From positions 44,670 through 80,358 of the forward strand of contig FR882001.1 in NCBI GenBank assembly GCA_000435615.1: a DNA stretch of 35,689 bases, in the 5' to 3' direction. Below are positions 6,481 through 15,026 of the stretch, in pieces; the first letter of the stretch is position 1, and the number at the start of each line of letters is the position of its first letter. The DNA comes from Firmicutes bacterium CAG:238. Lineage in GTDB: Bacteria > Bacillota > Clostridia > Peptostreptococcales > Anaerovoracaceae. The translations under genes and the position numbers were made by a program. Below the pieces are notes generated by a model. That model worked only from the letters and a program-made list of their open reading frames with translations. It had not been told where the DNA came from and searched no databases.

Positions 6481-7722
6481 ATGTATCTGACAACAGAGCA
6501 ACAGGATATTTTAGCCGGAAAATACGGAGAAGTTAAGAAACTGGCAATGGAAACGTTAGTGAAAATAGGAGAAATAAACGGAGCTAAAAGATTCATTCCC
6601 GTAAAGGGTGTGCATCTTGTTTTACATGCGTACAAAAGTGCATTTGATGCGGGTGTTGAAACTGCAGAGAAAATTGCCGAAATGGGTGGGCGATTCTGTG
6701 TGCCAACAACGATTGACCCTTATGGCATGGATGCTGAAAATTGGAAAGCTGCAAGAACCCCCGAACATTATGCACAGCAACAACAGAGACTGGAACGCGC
6801 GGTAAATAAAATGGGTGTTATACCTAACTGGACATGTACGCCATATTTTGGGTTTACTTCACCCCGAATTGGTGAGCATCTAGCTTGGTCCGAATCATCT
6901 GCAGTTGCATACGCAAATACTGCTTTGGGTGCCAGGACAAATCGTCAAACCGCGATTGTAGATATTTTCTGCGGAATTCTGGGAATTGCACCGGAAATCG
7001 GACTTCATTTAGACGAAAACAGAAAAGGTCAGGTGTTGGTTCAGTTAAAAGTTGACCGGCCATTGAAAAATTGGGAATATCCTGCACTGGGATATTTGCT
7101 TGGACAAAAGTTAGGTGCAAGAATAGGAGTTGTAGAGGGAATGGTAGGAAGCCCTACCAATGATGACCTGAAGGCATTTTGCTCTTCAGCAGCGGCTGCC
7201 GGTTCTGTAGCTTTAATGCACATTGTGGGAGTAACACCGGAAGCGACAACAAAAGAAACAGCGTTCGGGGGAAATATTCCGGAGGAAACAATAACGGTCA
7301 CGGAAAATGACATTGTGGAGATGAGGAAAGGCATGTGCAGCAATACAACAGATAAAGTAGATTTCGTTGCATTAGGATGTCCACACTATAGCATCAGTGA
7401 GATAATAAAGGTGCATGAATTATTAAACGGAAGACACGTGCATCCAGATACGGCTTTTTGGATTTATGCAAACTCTTATGCACTTAGATTGTCCGAAAAA
7501 ATGGGCATTCGTCAGGAATTGGAAGAATTGGGTGTAGTAATTCGCGCAGAGACTTGCATGATTATTTCGCCTGTGAATCCTGAATGGGGATTCCAAACGA
7601 TGATGACTGATTCAGGAAAATGTTCATATTATGGCCCTGCCGAATGTGGAAAGGAGATGATTTTTGCAAGCGTTGAGGAATGTGTAGAGTCAGCTGTTTC
7701 CGGCAAAATGGAAATCTTTTAG
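6481..7722 (+). CDS. Aconitase X, large catalytic subunit (DUF521)
   Basis: A 413-residue member of the aconitase X family, iron-sulfur (de)hydratases. Seen: MYLTTEQQDILAGKYG at the start, VPTTIDPYGMDAENW (74-88), CTPYFGF (119-125), GEHLAWSESSAVAYANTALGARTNR (131-155) and LGCPHYSISE (298-307); Cys119, Cys300, Cys359 and Cys381 are candidate cluster ligands. Known members are archaeal phosphomevalonate dehydratase and bacterial cis-3-hydroxy-L-proline dehydratase. The hydroxyproline role usually comes with a pyrroline-carboxylate reductase or a racemase, and neither is here. The HMG-CoA reductase neighbour points to a mevalonate-type substrate. I start at ATG 6481, 9 nt after AGGAGG (6466-6471), rather than the GTG at 6463 that overlaps that site. 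Confidence 0.92.
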   Translation: MYLTTEQQDILAGKYGEVKKLAMETLVKIGEINGAKRFIPVKGVHLVLHAYKSAFDAGVETAEKIAEMGGRFCVPTTIDPYGMDAENWKAARTPEHYAQQQQRLERAVNKMGVIPNWTCTPYFGFTSPRIGEHLAWSESSAVAYANTALGARTNRQTAIVDIFCGILGIAPEIGLHLDENRKGQVLVQLKVDRPLKNWEYPALGYLLGQKLGARIGVVEGMVGSPTNDDLKAFCSSAAAAGSVALMHIVGVTPEATTKETAFGGNIPEETITVTENDIVEMRKGMCSNTTDKVDFVALGCPHYSISEIIKVHELLNGRHVHPDTAFWIYANSYALRLSEKMGIRQELEELGVVIRAETCMIISPVNPEWGFQTMMTDSGKCSYYGPAECGKEMIFASVEECVESAVSGKMEIF

Positions 7723-7734
7723 GGAGGTATCGCG

Positions 7735-8154
7735 ATGAAAACATTACAAGGAAAAGGAATTGTTGAAGGAATCGGGAAAGGGCCAGCCATTGTGTCGGAA
7801 AAACCGTTTGGGTTCTTTGGTGGAGTAAATCCTAAAACTGGAGAAATAATCGACAAATGGCACGAACTCTATGGCCAAAGCATTAAGGGAAAGGTCTTTG
7901 TTTATCCGGAAGGTCGCGGTTCAACGGTAGGGGCTGCCATTATTTTGGAACTGGCAAGGACTGGGTGTGCACCAGCAGCCATTATTAATAAAAATATTGA
8001 AGTCATAACTGCGGCCGGTGGCTTGATGGCAAAAACATTTTACGATGTGGATATTCCTATGGTAGATGGGATTTCGAAAGAAGATATTCTTTCCATCAAG
8101 GATGGAGCAATGGTAGAAGTTAATGGAACAACAGGAAAAATCGTTATTCTGTAA
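7735..8154 (+). CDS. Aconitase X, small swivel subunit (DUF126)
   Basis: A 139-residue swivelling beta/alpha domain that closes the active site of aconitase X. It has the usual features: KGIVEGIGKGPAIVSEKPFG at the start, GGVNPKTGEIIDKWHELYGQ (29-48), the family signature YPEGRGSTVGA (57-67) and APAAIINKNIEVI (79-91). The gene begins 12 nt after the large subunit, with a GGGAGG site, so this is the separate-subunit form rather than the fused bacterial type. Together the two should form one heteromeric lyase. In the archaeal mevalonate route the equivalent pair makes anhydromevalonate phosphate; here no kinase is in the operon, so an unphosphorylated substrate is likely. Confidence 0.92.
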   Translation: MKTLQGKGIVEGIGKGPAIVSEKPFGFFGGVNPKTGEIIDKWHELYGQSIKGKVFVYPEGRGSTVGAAIILELARTGCAPAAIINKNIEVITAAGGLMAKTFYDVDIPMVDGISKEDILSIKDGAMVEVNGTTGKIVIL

Positions 8155-8169
8155 CAGGAGGTAGTTGCT

Positions 8170-9294
8170 TTGAAAAGAGACAATTATTTGCTTATCGAAA
8201 AACTTAGACATGAGCTTCATCAACATCCGGAACTTTCTTATAATGAAACATGGACGAAGAGGCATTTGATAGATTTTCTTAAACAAAATACAAGTGCAGA
8301 GATTCATGATTGCGGAAAATATTTTTATGCAGTACGTAGGGCAAACAAAGAAAAGAATAAGAAAGCTATCGCCTTTAGGGCGGATTTTGATGCTTTGCCT
8401 ATTGAAGATGAAATAGATGCACCATACAAATCTATTATTCCCGGGGTAGGACATAAGTGTGGGCATGACGGTCATGCGGCGGCACTATGCGGACTCGCAC
8501 TTGAACTTGAAGATATGAATCTTGAAAGAGATGTTTATATGGTATTTCAGCATGCTGAAGAAACGGGTCAAGGTGCTTGCGAAGCTGTCGATATGTTGAA
8601 CCAAAACCCGGATATTGAAGAAATATATGCGTTCCATAATGGAGTAGCACAAAGAAAAGGCAGCATATATATTGCCAACGAAGTTTCAAATTGTGCATCC
8701 AAAGGTATGAGCATTTTCATGAAAGGAGTTTCAACGCATGCCAGCACACCGGAATTGGGAAGAAATCCAGTATTTGCATTAACCAAAACCATGAATGGAG
8801 CTTATGATTTTCTGTATCAAGAAACATTTAAAGGGCTGACTCTCTGTACAGTTGTTCAACTTGAAGTTGGAAAATATGCTTTTGGCACCGCAGCAAGCGA
8901 GGGTGTATTGAGGATGACCATAAGAGCGGAGCATGAGAAGGAAATGGACATGCTTCAACAGAAGATAGAGGAAATTGCAAAAAAGGAAAGTAAAAAAGAT
9001 GAACTTTTACTTAAAATTCAATATGAGGATGCTTTCCCAGAAACGCGAAATAACCCGATTGCAAGGGATAAAGTTATAGCTGCAGCCCAAAAACTAGGAT
9101 ATCCTGTTCTTGTAGGTCAAAAACCGGAACGAGGCTCAGAGGATTTTGGCTATTTCCTAAAGAAAGTGCCGGGGGCACTGTTCTTTGTTGGAAGTGGAGA
9201 AAACATTAAATCACATCATACTACAGATTTTGATTTTGTGGATGAAATTATGGAAAATTCTGTGGAAATGTTTAAGGAATTAATTATTGCTTAG
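8170..9294 (+). CDS. M20-family amidohydrolase / metallopeptidase (first copy)
   Basis: A 374-residue dimetal hydrolase of the M20 group (aminoacylase, HipO/AbgB-like). Visible are the N-terminal LRHELHQHPELSY, the metal region FRADFDALP (69-77), HKCGHDGHA (95-103), the catalytic Glu pair in FQHAEETGQG (126-135), a dimerisation domain inserted at about 180-290, and the C-terminal metal His in KSHHTTDFDF. The start is TTG at 8170, with AGGAGGT (8156-8162) 7 nt upstream and only 15 nt after the previous stop. It has no signal peptide, so it acts in the cytoplasm. The family cleaves N-acyl amino acids and dipeptides; here it probably releases the acyl unit processed by the upstream enzymes. Substrate unproven. 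Confidence 0.9.
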   Translation: MKRDNYLLIEKLRHELHQHPELSYNETWTKRHLIDFLKQNTSAEIHDCGKYFYAVRRANKEKNKKAIAFRADFDALPIEDEIDAPYKSIIPGVGHKCGHDGHAAALCGLALELEDMNLERDVYMVFQHAEETGQGACEAVDMLNQNPDIEEIYAFHNGVAQRKGSIYIANEVSNCASKGMSIFMKGVSTHASTPELGRNPVFALTKTMNGAYDFLYQETFKGLTLCTVVQLEVGKYAFGTAASEGVLRMTIRAEHEKEMDMLQQKIEEIAKKESKKDELLLKIQYEDAFPETRNNPIARDKVIAAAQKLGYPVLVGQKPERGSEDFGYFLKKVPGALFFVGSGENIKSHHTTDFDFVDEIMENSVEMFKELIIA

Positions 9295-9324
9295 TTTTAC
9301 GAATAAAATTACAGGAGGTTAAAA

Positions 9325-10986
9325 ATGAAGAAAACACTAAGAAGAGCATTAGCCGTTTTTATGACCGCTTCGTTGTTGTTCACGCTTGTAGCATGTGGTG
9401 ACTCCGGAGACGGTAAGGTCGCTGCAGGCAGAGAGGAGGGTTCACTAATTTTCAATGTTGACTGGCCGGCATATATTGATCCGGGGGTTGGTAGCAAACT
9501 TGCGGATGCTTTGGCACATACGAATATGTATGACAGCTTAACATTTCCTAATGAAGACGGGACTGTAGAGCCATTAGCTTGTGAGTCGTGGTCAGTTAAC
9601 GACAATTCAACGGAATACACTTTTGCCTTAAGAAAAGGAATGAAATTCCACAGTGGAAATGAAGTTAAGGCAAGTGATGTAAAATTCAGTTTTGACAGAT
9701 TAATTGCATTGGGCGAAGGATATGCATACTTGTTCTCCGATGTTAAATCGTGCGATGTGATTGATGATTACAATGTTAAGTTCAGATTAAATGCACCATC
9801 AGGAATTTTCCCTATGATTGCTTGCAGAATATATATCTTAGACGAAGCACTGGTAATGGAAAATATTACAGATGGTGCGTATGATAAGTATGGAGATTAT
9901 GGCAAGGCATGGTTAAATACTAACGATGCAGGTTCCGGTCCATATAAGGTAAAGGAAATGATTACGGAAAGTTCATTGACTATGGAACGTTTTGAAGACT
10001 ATTGGAAAGGCTGGGATGATGCTAAAGATGCACCGAAAACAGCAAAAATGCTTGGAAATGTTGCAGCATCTACCGTAAAAACTATGATATCAAGAGGAGA
10101 ACTCGACATCACGGACGATACCCAAACTCCTGAGGCATTGGAAGTATTAAATTCTATGGATGGCGTGACGGTTATAAGAGCTCTTTCAGGTGTAAACTTT
10201 AATGTATGTTTGAATACTAAGTCAGCGCCTACTGACGATATACATGTTAGAAGAGCAATGGCATACGCAGTTGACTATGATACCGTGTGTAACAATATTT
10301 ATGTCGGAAGTTCAGTGCCGACAGGCCCTATTGTAAGAGCATTAACTGCATCTGCACTTGACGAATCGGAATTTCCGTTTACATACGACTTAGAGAAAGC
10401 AAAAAAAGAGATTGAAGAATCTAAATATTATAATGATTTAATAAGCGGAAAACGGAAAATAACTTTAAGTTATTGCTCCGAGGGCGGTGAACAACAGGAA
10501 AAATTAGCGCTTTTGATCCAAGCGGGTATGAGCAAGCTGGGAGTGACAGTTGAAGTTGCAGGAAAACCTTTCGCTACAATGATGAGCGAAGCCGCAGAAG
10601 TAAAAACAACTCCGAACGCAGCTTTCGTAGTTTTTGCACCGACATATTTAGAGGGCGGTGGATACCTGTATTCCAGATATCATTCGAACTCTGCAGGGAC
10701 GTGGGAACAGATGGAATGGCTGCAGAACAAGAATATCGACAAAGAAATCACAAATGCTATGAGAACTGCAGATGACAAATCAAGAAATGAGCAGTACAAG
10801 AAGATCTCAAAGGAAATTGTTGAGCTTTGTCCAACACTATGGGTTGCAGATCTGGCATCACCTTATGCATATCGTTCTGATTATGTAACCAAGTTCCCAG
10901 CTGCAGAAAAATACGAGGCAGGAACGCCTGCTGCTAATATGACAGGATATCATTTATACTTAAGAAATATTGGCGTTGCACAATAA
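9325..10986 (+). CDS. ABC transporter substrate-binding lipoprotein, peptide/nickel (SBP_bac_5) family
   Basis: A 553-residue extracellular binding protein. The N-terminus is a lipoprotein signal: MKKTLRRA, a hydrophobic core, then the lipobox LVAC with Cys at about residue 28. The mature part follows the DppA/OppA fold: YDSLTFPNEDGTVEPLACES, then EYTFALRKGMKFHSGNEVKA (the family signature), RRAMAYAVDYD and a C-terminal lobe ending in transport-domain-like repeats. A strong AGGAGG precedes the ATG. It begins the importer cassette SBP-permease-permease-ATPase-ATPase. The family binds oligopeptides and also non-peptide ligands, so the ligand cannot be told from sequence; context suggests the amide or peptide conjugate degraded by the operon. 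Confidence 0.93.
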   Translation: MKKTLRRALAVFMTASLLFTLVACGDSGDGKVAAGREEGSLIFNVDWPAYIDPGVGSKLADALAHTNMYDSLTFPNEDGTVEPLACESWSVNDNSTEYTFALRKGMKFHSGNEVKASDVKFSFDRLIALGEGYAYLFSDVKSCDVIDDYNVKFRLNAPSGIFPMIACRIYILDEALVMENITDGAYDKYGDYGKAWLNTNDAGSGPYKVKEMITESSLTMERFEDYWKGWDDAKDAPKTAKMLGNVAASTVKTMISRGELDITDDTQTPEALEVLNSMDGVTVIRALSGVNFNVCLNTKSAPTDDIHVRRAMAYAVDYDTVCNNIYVGSSVPTGPIVRALTASALDESEFPFTYDLEKAKKEIEESKYYNDLISGKRKITLSYCSEGGEQQEKLALLIQAGMSKLGVTVEVAGKPFATMMSEAAEVKTTPNAAFVVFAPTYLEGGGYLYSRYHSNSAGTWEQMEWLQNKNIDKEITNAMRTADDKSRNEQYKKISKEIVELCPTLWVADLASPYAYRSDYVTKFPAAEKYEAGTPAANMTGYHLYLRNIGVAQ

Positions 10987-11019
10987 GACATTTCAGAAAT
11001 TTAGAAAAAATATTAATTT

Positions 11020-11051
11020 CCCCTTGTCTGTTATCGCGATTAGGCAAGGGG
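11020..11051 (+). terminator. Intra-operon hairpin between binding protein and permease genes
   Basis: CCCCTTG (11020-11026) and CAAGGGG (11045-11051) form a 7-bp GC-rich stem. There is only a short T run afterwards (ATTTG). This position is where importer operons often carry a partial terminator or 3'-end-stabilising hairpin that keeps the binding protein more abundant than the permeases. Confidence 0.55.
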
Positions 11052-11076
11052 ATTTGATTAAAGCAAGGAGATCACT

Positions 11077-12090
11077 ATGGATAAAGTGAAGCTAATACTA
11101 AAAAGAATCATTTCTTATGCATTAGTGCTATTTGGACTGTCAATATTGATTTTCGTATTGGTTCGGGTTATGCCGGGTGATACGGCAAGAATGGCATTGG
11201 GTGCAAGAGCCTCTGAAGAAGCAGTTGAAGCTCTTAGGCAAGAAATGCATTTAAACGAATCCTACGTTGTACAGTATGGATATTGGATTTCCGGCATGCT
11301 CAGCGGAGATTTTGGAGAATCAGTAATCACAAAGCGCCCCGTAATTGAAGATATAAAGAGTTATTTGCCGGCAACGATGGAACTCGTCGCTTTGGCAGCC
11401 TTCTTTTTAATTTTGTTTGGAATAGTGTTAGGCGTAATATCAACAAAATACGCAGGGAAATGGCAAGATAATTTCATACGAATTTTATCTTATTTTGGAA
11501 TTGTAGCACCTGCATTTTTATGGGCAGTTCTCATTATGCTTGTGTTCGCGTATGTTTTCCCGATATTACCTACGTCAGGACGAATAAGTGCTTGGATGAG
11601 TGCACCTCCAAATGTCACAGGAATGTATATCCTTGATTACTTACTGGACGGAAACTTTAGCGGAGCATGGGACGCATTTACGCATATCATAATGCCATCT
11701 GCAGTGCTTGCATTTGGCGGAATAAGCCAAGGTGCAAGAATCACAAGATCGAGTATGATTGAAAATATAGGAAAACCATATGCCTCGGCAGAAAAATCTT
11801 ACGGAATTCCCGAAAGAAAAATATTATTCAAATATTTACTCAAACCTTCTATGAATGCTACTATTACAACCATGACGCTAGACATTGCCGGAATTTTCGG
11901 AGGTGCTTACTTGGTAGAACAAATATTTGGCTATCCCGGACTTTCGAATTATGGTTTACAAGCGATGCTTAACAAAGATGTCTTTTCTATGTCGGCGGTA
12001 ATTATGGTGCAAGCAATTATTTTGATATTATTTAATTTAATAGCAGATTTACTCATACGTCTTTTAGACCCTAGAGTCAGATATTCATAA
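11077..12090 (+). CDS. ABC transporter permease, DppB/OppB type
   Basis: A 337-residue inner-membrane subunit with an N-terminal helix (ALVLFGLSILIFVLVRVMPG, including the family RVMPGD), several further helices and the BPD_transp_1 coupling loop around ARITRSSMIENIGKPYASAE. There is a C-terminal GAYLVEQIFGYPGLSNYGLQ motif typical of DppB. About six membrane segments are expected. The ATG follows a CAAGGAG site. It pairs with the next permease to form the channel. The EAA-like loop is shifted (KSYGIPERKILFKYLLK) but intact. Confidence 0.95.
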   Translation: MDKVKLILKRIISYALVLFGLSILIFVLVRVMPGDTARMALGARASEEAVEALRQEMHLNESYVVQYGYWISGMLSGDFGESVITKRPVIEDIKSYLPATMELVALAAFFLILFGIVLGVISTKYAGKWQDNFIRILSYFGIVAPAFLWAVLIMLVFAYVFPILPTSGRISAWMSAPPNVTGMYILDYLLDGNFSGAWDAFTHIIMPSAVLAFGGISQGARITRSSMIENIGKPYASAEKSYGIPERKILFKYLLKPSMNATITTMTLDIAGIFGGAYLVEQIFGYPGLSNYGLQAMLNKDVFSMSAVIMVQAIILILFNLIADLLIRLLDPRVRYS

Positions 12091-12147
12091 AAGGGGGAGT
12101 TTAGAAAAAAGGATAATCAGATTAACAATACTCCGAAAATTTCACAA

Positions 12148-13026
12148 GTGAATAATTCTAATATCCCTAAAAGAAATCGTTTGGAACAGGCAAGAAAGCT
12201 TTGGTACAAGTTTTCCTTAAGCAAACTTTCAGTTGTAGGGTTGACGATTATTTTACTGGTTGTATTCTGTGCAATTTTTGCACCGTTTATTGCACCATAT
12301 CCGGAGGATGCGGGTGCCGTTGTAAACTATTCGCAAGCTAGTCAGGCTCCGAGTCTTGAGCATATCTTTGGAACCGACACATCAGGAAGAGATCTTTTTT
12401 CCAGAATACTGTTTTCCTTTAGAGGCGCACTGATTATGGGCGTGGGATGCCTTGCAGTTGTTGTCCCGGTTGGAGGCATTTTGGGATTAATCGCAGGCTA
12501 TTACAATGGTAGGTTTATATCGAATTTCATAATGCGACTTGCGGATGTGTTTCTTGCATTACCGGCATTGATTTTGGTTATGTGCGTATCAAGTATTATG
12601 ACTCCAAGCCTTATGAATGCAATGCTTGCATTATGCGTTTCGTGGTGGCCTTGGTATACAAGACTCGTAAATAACATTGTTGTTTCTACGAGAAATGAAG
12701 TCTATATTCGCTCGGCCGAAGTTTTAGGGGCAAGCAATACACATATTTTGTTCAAACAGATTTTACCTAATGCGTTAGGTCCTATCTTGACAAAGGTTAC
12801 TTTGGATATGGGTTGGGCAATCATGGCAGGTGCAACATTGAGTTTTATAGGTATGGGCGAGCAGCCGCCAACCCCTTCACTCGGATCAATGGTATCCGCA
12901 GGCGTAAGTTACATGCCTGATCAGTGGTGGCTTTCTACTTTTCCGGCGCTTGCTATTATGCTGATAGTGTTGGGATTTAACCTTGCCGGTGACGGAATTA
13001 AGGATATGCTGTCGAGTGATGAGTAA
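12148..13026 (+). CDS. ABC transporter permease, DppC/OppC type
   Basis: A 292-residue permease if begun at GTG 12148: N-terminal helix (LTIILLVVFCAIFAPFIAPY), the family HIFGTDTSGRDLFSRIL motif, four or five further helices, the coupling loop YIRSAEVLGASNTHILFKQI and a C-terminal GDGIKDMLS end. The GTG has no ribosome site. The frame stays open upstream to a TAA at 12088, and GGGGGAG (12093-12099) sits 9 nt before codon AAG at 12109, exactly where an ATG would be expected; reading from there gives a polar DNQINNTPKISQV extension. The true start may therefore be 12109 (305 residues), with a non-canonical or mutated start codon. The function is not in doubt. Confidence 0.9.
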   Translation: MNNSNIPKRNRLEQARKLWYKFSLSKLSVVGLTIILLVVFCAIFAPFIAPYPEDAGAVVNYSQASQAPSLEHIFGTDTSGRDLFSRILFSFRGALIMGVGCLAVVVPVGGILGLIAGYYNGRFISNFIMRLADVFLALPALILVMCVSSIMTPSLMNAMLALCVSWWPWYTRLVNNIVVSTRNEVYIRSAEVLGASNTHILFKQILPNALGPILTKVTLDMGWAIMAGATLSFIGMGEQPPTPSLGSMVSAGVSYMPDQWWLSTFPALAIMLIVLGFNLAGDGIKDMLSSDE

Positions 13027-13035
13027 GGAGGTAAC

Positions 13036-14043
13036 ATGGATAACAATACAGATAGAAATTTAGTTGTAGACGTTAAAAACCTTCACATATCCTTTAAGAC
13101 ATTTAAGGGATATTCCAAAGTGCTGAACGGCGTGAATTTGCAAGTGCATAAGAGGGAACGAATTGCAATTGTTGGAGAAACCGGCTGCGGTAAAACAACA
13201 ACAGTTAGTGCAATCGCTCAAATATTGGCTAAACAGGCACGAGTCGATAAAGGAGAAATATTTTTTAACGGTAAAAGTGTTTTAAAAATGAATGCGAAGG
13301 AGCTGAAAAAAATGCGCGAAAACGGCATTTCGATTATCTTTCAGGATCCGATTGCATCATTGAATCCTGTCTTTACAATTGGAAATCAAATGCGTGAAGT
13401 AATTCGCTATTCAGGGATTGACGGAGCAACAGATAAAAATGTTCAAACAGAGCGTACGATTGCAGCACTGAAAGAAACTTCTATGCCTGACCCGGAGAGA
13501 ATAATGGAGTCTTACCCATTTCAACTTTCAGGTGGCATGCGCCAGAGAATATGTATAGCGATGTCATTGTCGACGCCAAGAGATTTAGTAATCGCAGACG
13601 AACCGACGACAAATCTCGATGTTACTATCCAAGATCAAGTTCTGAAAACTCTCAAAGCGCGAGTTGAAGAAAAAGGAAGTGCTTTGATTATGATCACCCA
13701 TTCGCTTGGCGTTGCAAGAGAAATGGCAGACCGAATTTATATTATGTATGCAGGAAATATGGTTGAAATTGCACCGGTTGACAAGCTATTCGATAATTAT
13801 GCGCATCCTTATACAGAGGGATTAATGAGTTGCATTCCGAGGTTGTCCGGAGGCGGAGTTTCTGAAGGAATACCAGGGCATATTCCGAACTATTTAGCTC
13901 CACCGCCGGGATGCCGTTTCGCGCCAAGGTGCCCATACGCAAAACCCGAGTGCGAGCAAAAAATGCCACCACTATATGAAATGGAGCCGGGACACTATGT
14001 CGCATGCTATAAATATCAAGATAACGAAATCATGGAGGAATAG
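13036..14043 (+). CDS. ABC transporter ATP-binding protein, DppD/OppD type
   Basis: A 335-residue ATPase: Walker A GETGCGKT (47-54), Q-loop IIFQDPIASLNP, signature LSGGMRQR (164-171), Walker B LVIADEP (184-190), the D-loop NLDV and the H-loop ITHS. The C-terminal oligo_HPY extension carries a Cys cluster (CRFAPRCPYAKPEC), known in some Dpp/Opp ATPases to bind an iron-sulfur cluster. AAGGAGG ends 5 nt before the ATG and the gene starts 9 nt after the permease stop. It works with the next ATPase to power import. Confidence 0.96.
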   Translation: MDNNTDRNLVVDVKNLHISFKTFKGYSKVLNGVNLQVHKRERIAIVGETGCGKTTTVSAIAQILAKQARVDKGEIFFNGKSVLKMNAKELKKMRENGISIIFQDPIASLNPVFTIGNQMREVIRYSGIDGATDKNVQTERTIAALKETSMPDPERIMESYPFQLSGGMRQRICIAMSLSTPRDLVIADEPTTNLDVTIQDQVLKTLKARVEEKGSALIMITHSLGVAREMADRIYIMYAGNMVEIAPVDKLFDNYAHPYTEGLMSCIPRLSGGGVSEGIPGHIPNYLAPPPGCRFAPRCPYAKPECEQKMPPLYEMEPGHYVACYKYQDNEIMEE

Positions 14044-14045
14044 GA

Positions 14046-15026
14046 ATGGGCGAGGAAATATTGCGCGTAGAAAATTTAAAAAAATACTTTCCTGTTCGAG
14101 GACAGAAAGGCAAGTTTGTAAAAGCTATCGATGGTATTAATTTTACACTTTCCAGCGGAGAAACATTAGGACTTGTAGGAGAGTCAGGTTCAGGAAAAAG
14201 TACGACAGCATATAATGTAATCGGAATGGAGGAAATGACCGGGGGAAAAATTATTTTTAAAGGAAGAGACATAAGTATGCCACTATCCAAGAGGACCTTG
14301 GATATGAAAAAGGAGATACAAATTGTATTCCAGGATCCCGGAACATCCTTAAACCCTCAGCATACGGTACATGATATTCTTGCACTGCCACTGAAAATAC
14401 ATAATATGTGCAGTAAAAGAGACATAACAAATCATGTTGCTCGCTTGATGGATTTGGTAGAATTGCCTTATGAGTATATGTACAAATATCCAGCTACATT
14501 GGGTGGCGGAGAAAAACAAATGGTTGCCATAGCACGAGCTCTCGCAACAAATCCTTCTTTAATTATTTTAGATGAGCCGACAAGTGCGTTGGATGTATCC
14601 GTTCAAGCCAAAATCATTAATATGCTTCTTCGCCTGCAGAAGGAAATGAACCTAGCGTATCTTTTTATTACACATGATTTGAGCTTGATGAGAAATGTGT
14701 CAACCCGCGTTGCAATAATGTATTTGGGAAAGATTGCGGAAATAGCACCAACGGATAGATTTTTCCAAAATCCACAGCATCCTTATACGAACATGCTGCT
14801 TTCATCAATTCCGGTTGTAAGTAAGATGGAGGAAGCTCTGCGCCCGGGTCAAATTCATTCACAAGGCGAGATACCAAGCCCGGTAAATGTTCCAAAGGGG
14901 TGCAGCTTCAATACCAGATGTCCTTATGCCAAAGAAATTTGCTTTGAGAAAGATCCGCAGATGATTCCATTTGAACAGGATCATACCGTAAGATGTCATT
15001 TTGTACAAGACTGGAGAAAAGGATGA
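14046..15026 (+). CDS. ABC transporter ATP-binding protein, DppF/OppF type
   Basis: A 326-residue partner ATPase: KKYFPVRGQKG at the N-terminus (typical of OppF/DppF), Walker A GESGSGKS (45-52), Q-loop IVFQDPGTSLNP, Walker B LIILDEP (172-178) and H-loop ITHD. The signature motif reads LGGGEKQ (152-158) rather than the standard LSGGQ(R)Q: the Ser is replaced by Gly and the Gln by Glu. In asymmetric importers one degenerate signature can be tolerated, so the heterodimer may have one weak ATP site. The C-terminal HPY-type extension has CSFNTRCPYAKEIC. The gene starts 2 nt after the DppD stop and its TGA overlaps the next start (ATGA). Confidence 0.95.
   Translation: MGEEILRVENLKKYFPVRGQKGKFVKAIDGINFTLSSGETLGLVGESGSGKSTTAYNVIGMEEMTGGKIIFKGRDISMPLSKRTLDMKKEIQIVFQDPGTSLNPQHTVHDILALPLKIHNMCSKRDITNHVARLMDLVELPYEYMYKYPATLGGGEKQMVAIARALATNPSLIILDEPTSALDVSVQAKIINMLLRLQKEMNLAYLFITHDLSLMRNVSTRVAIMYLGKIAEIAPTDRFFQNPQHPYTNMLLSSIPVVSKMEEALRPGQIHSQGEIPSPVNVPKGCSFNTRCPYAKEICFEKDPQMIPFEQDHTVRCHFVQDWRKG

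Noticed and set aside
6481..8154. Aconitase X as a citric-acid-cycle aconitase
   Set aside because: The sequence is of the DUF521/DUF126 type, not AcnA/AcnB, and the neighbours are not TCA genes.
6481..8154. cis-3-hydroxyproline degradation role for the aconitase X pair
   Set aside because: No pyrroline-2-carboxylate reductase or proline racemase-like gene is in the operon, and HMG-CoA reductase would be unexplained. Not excluded completely.
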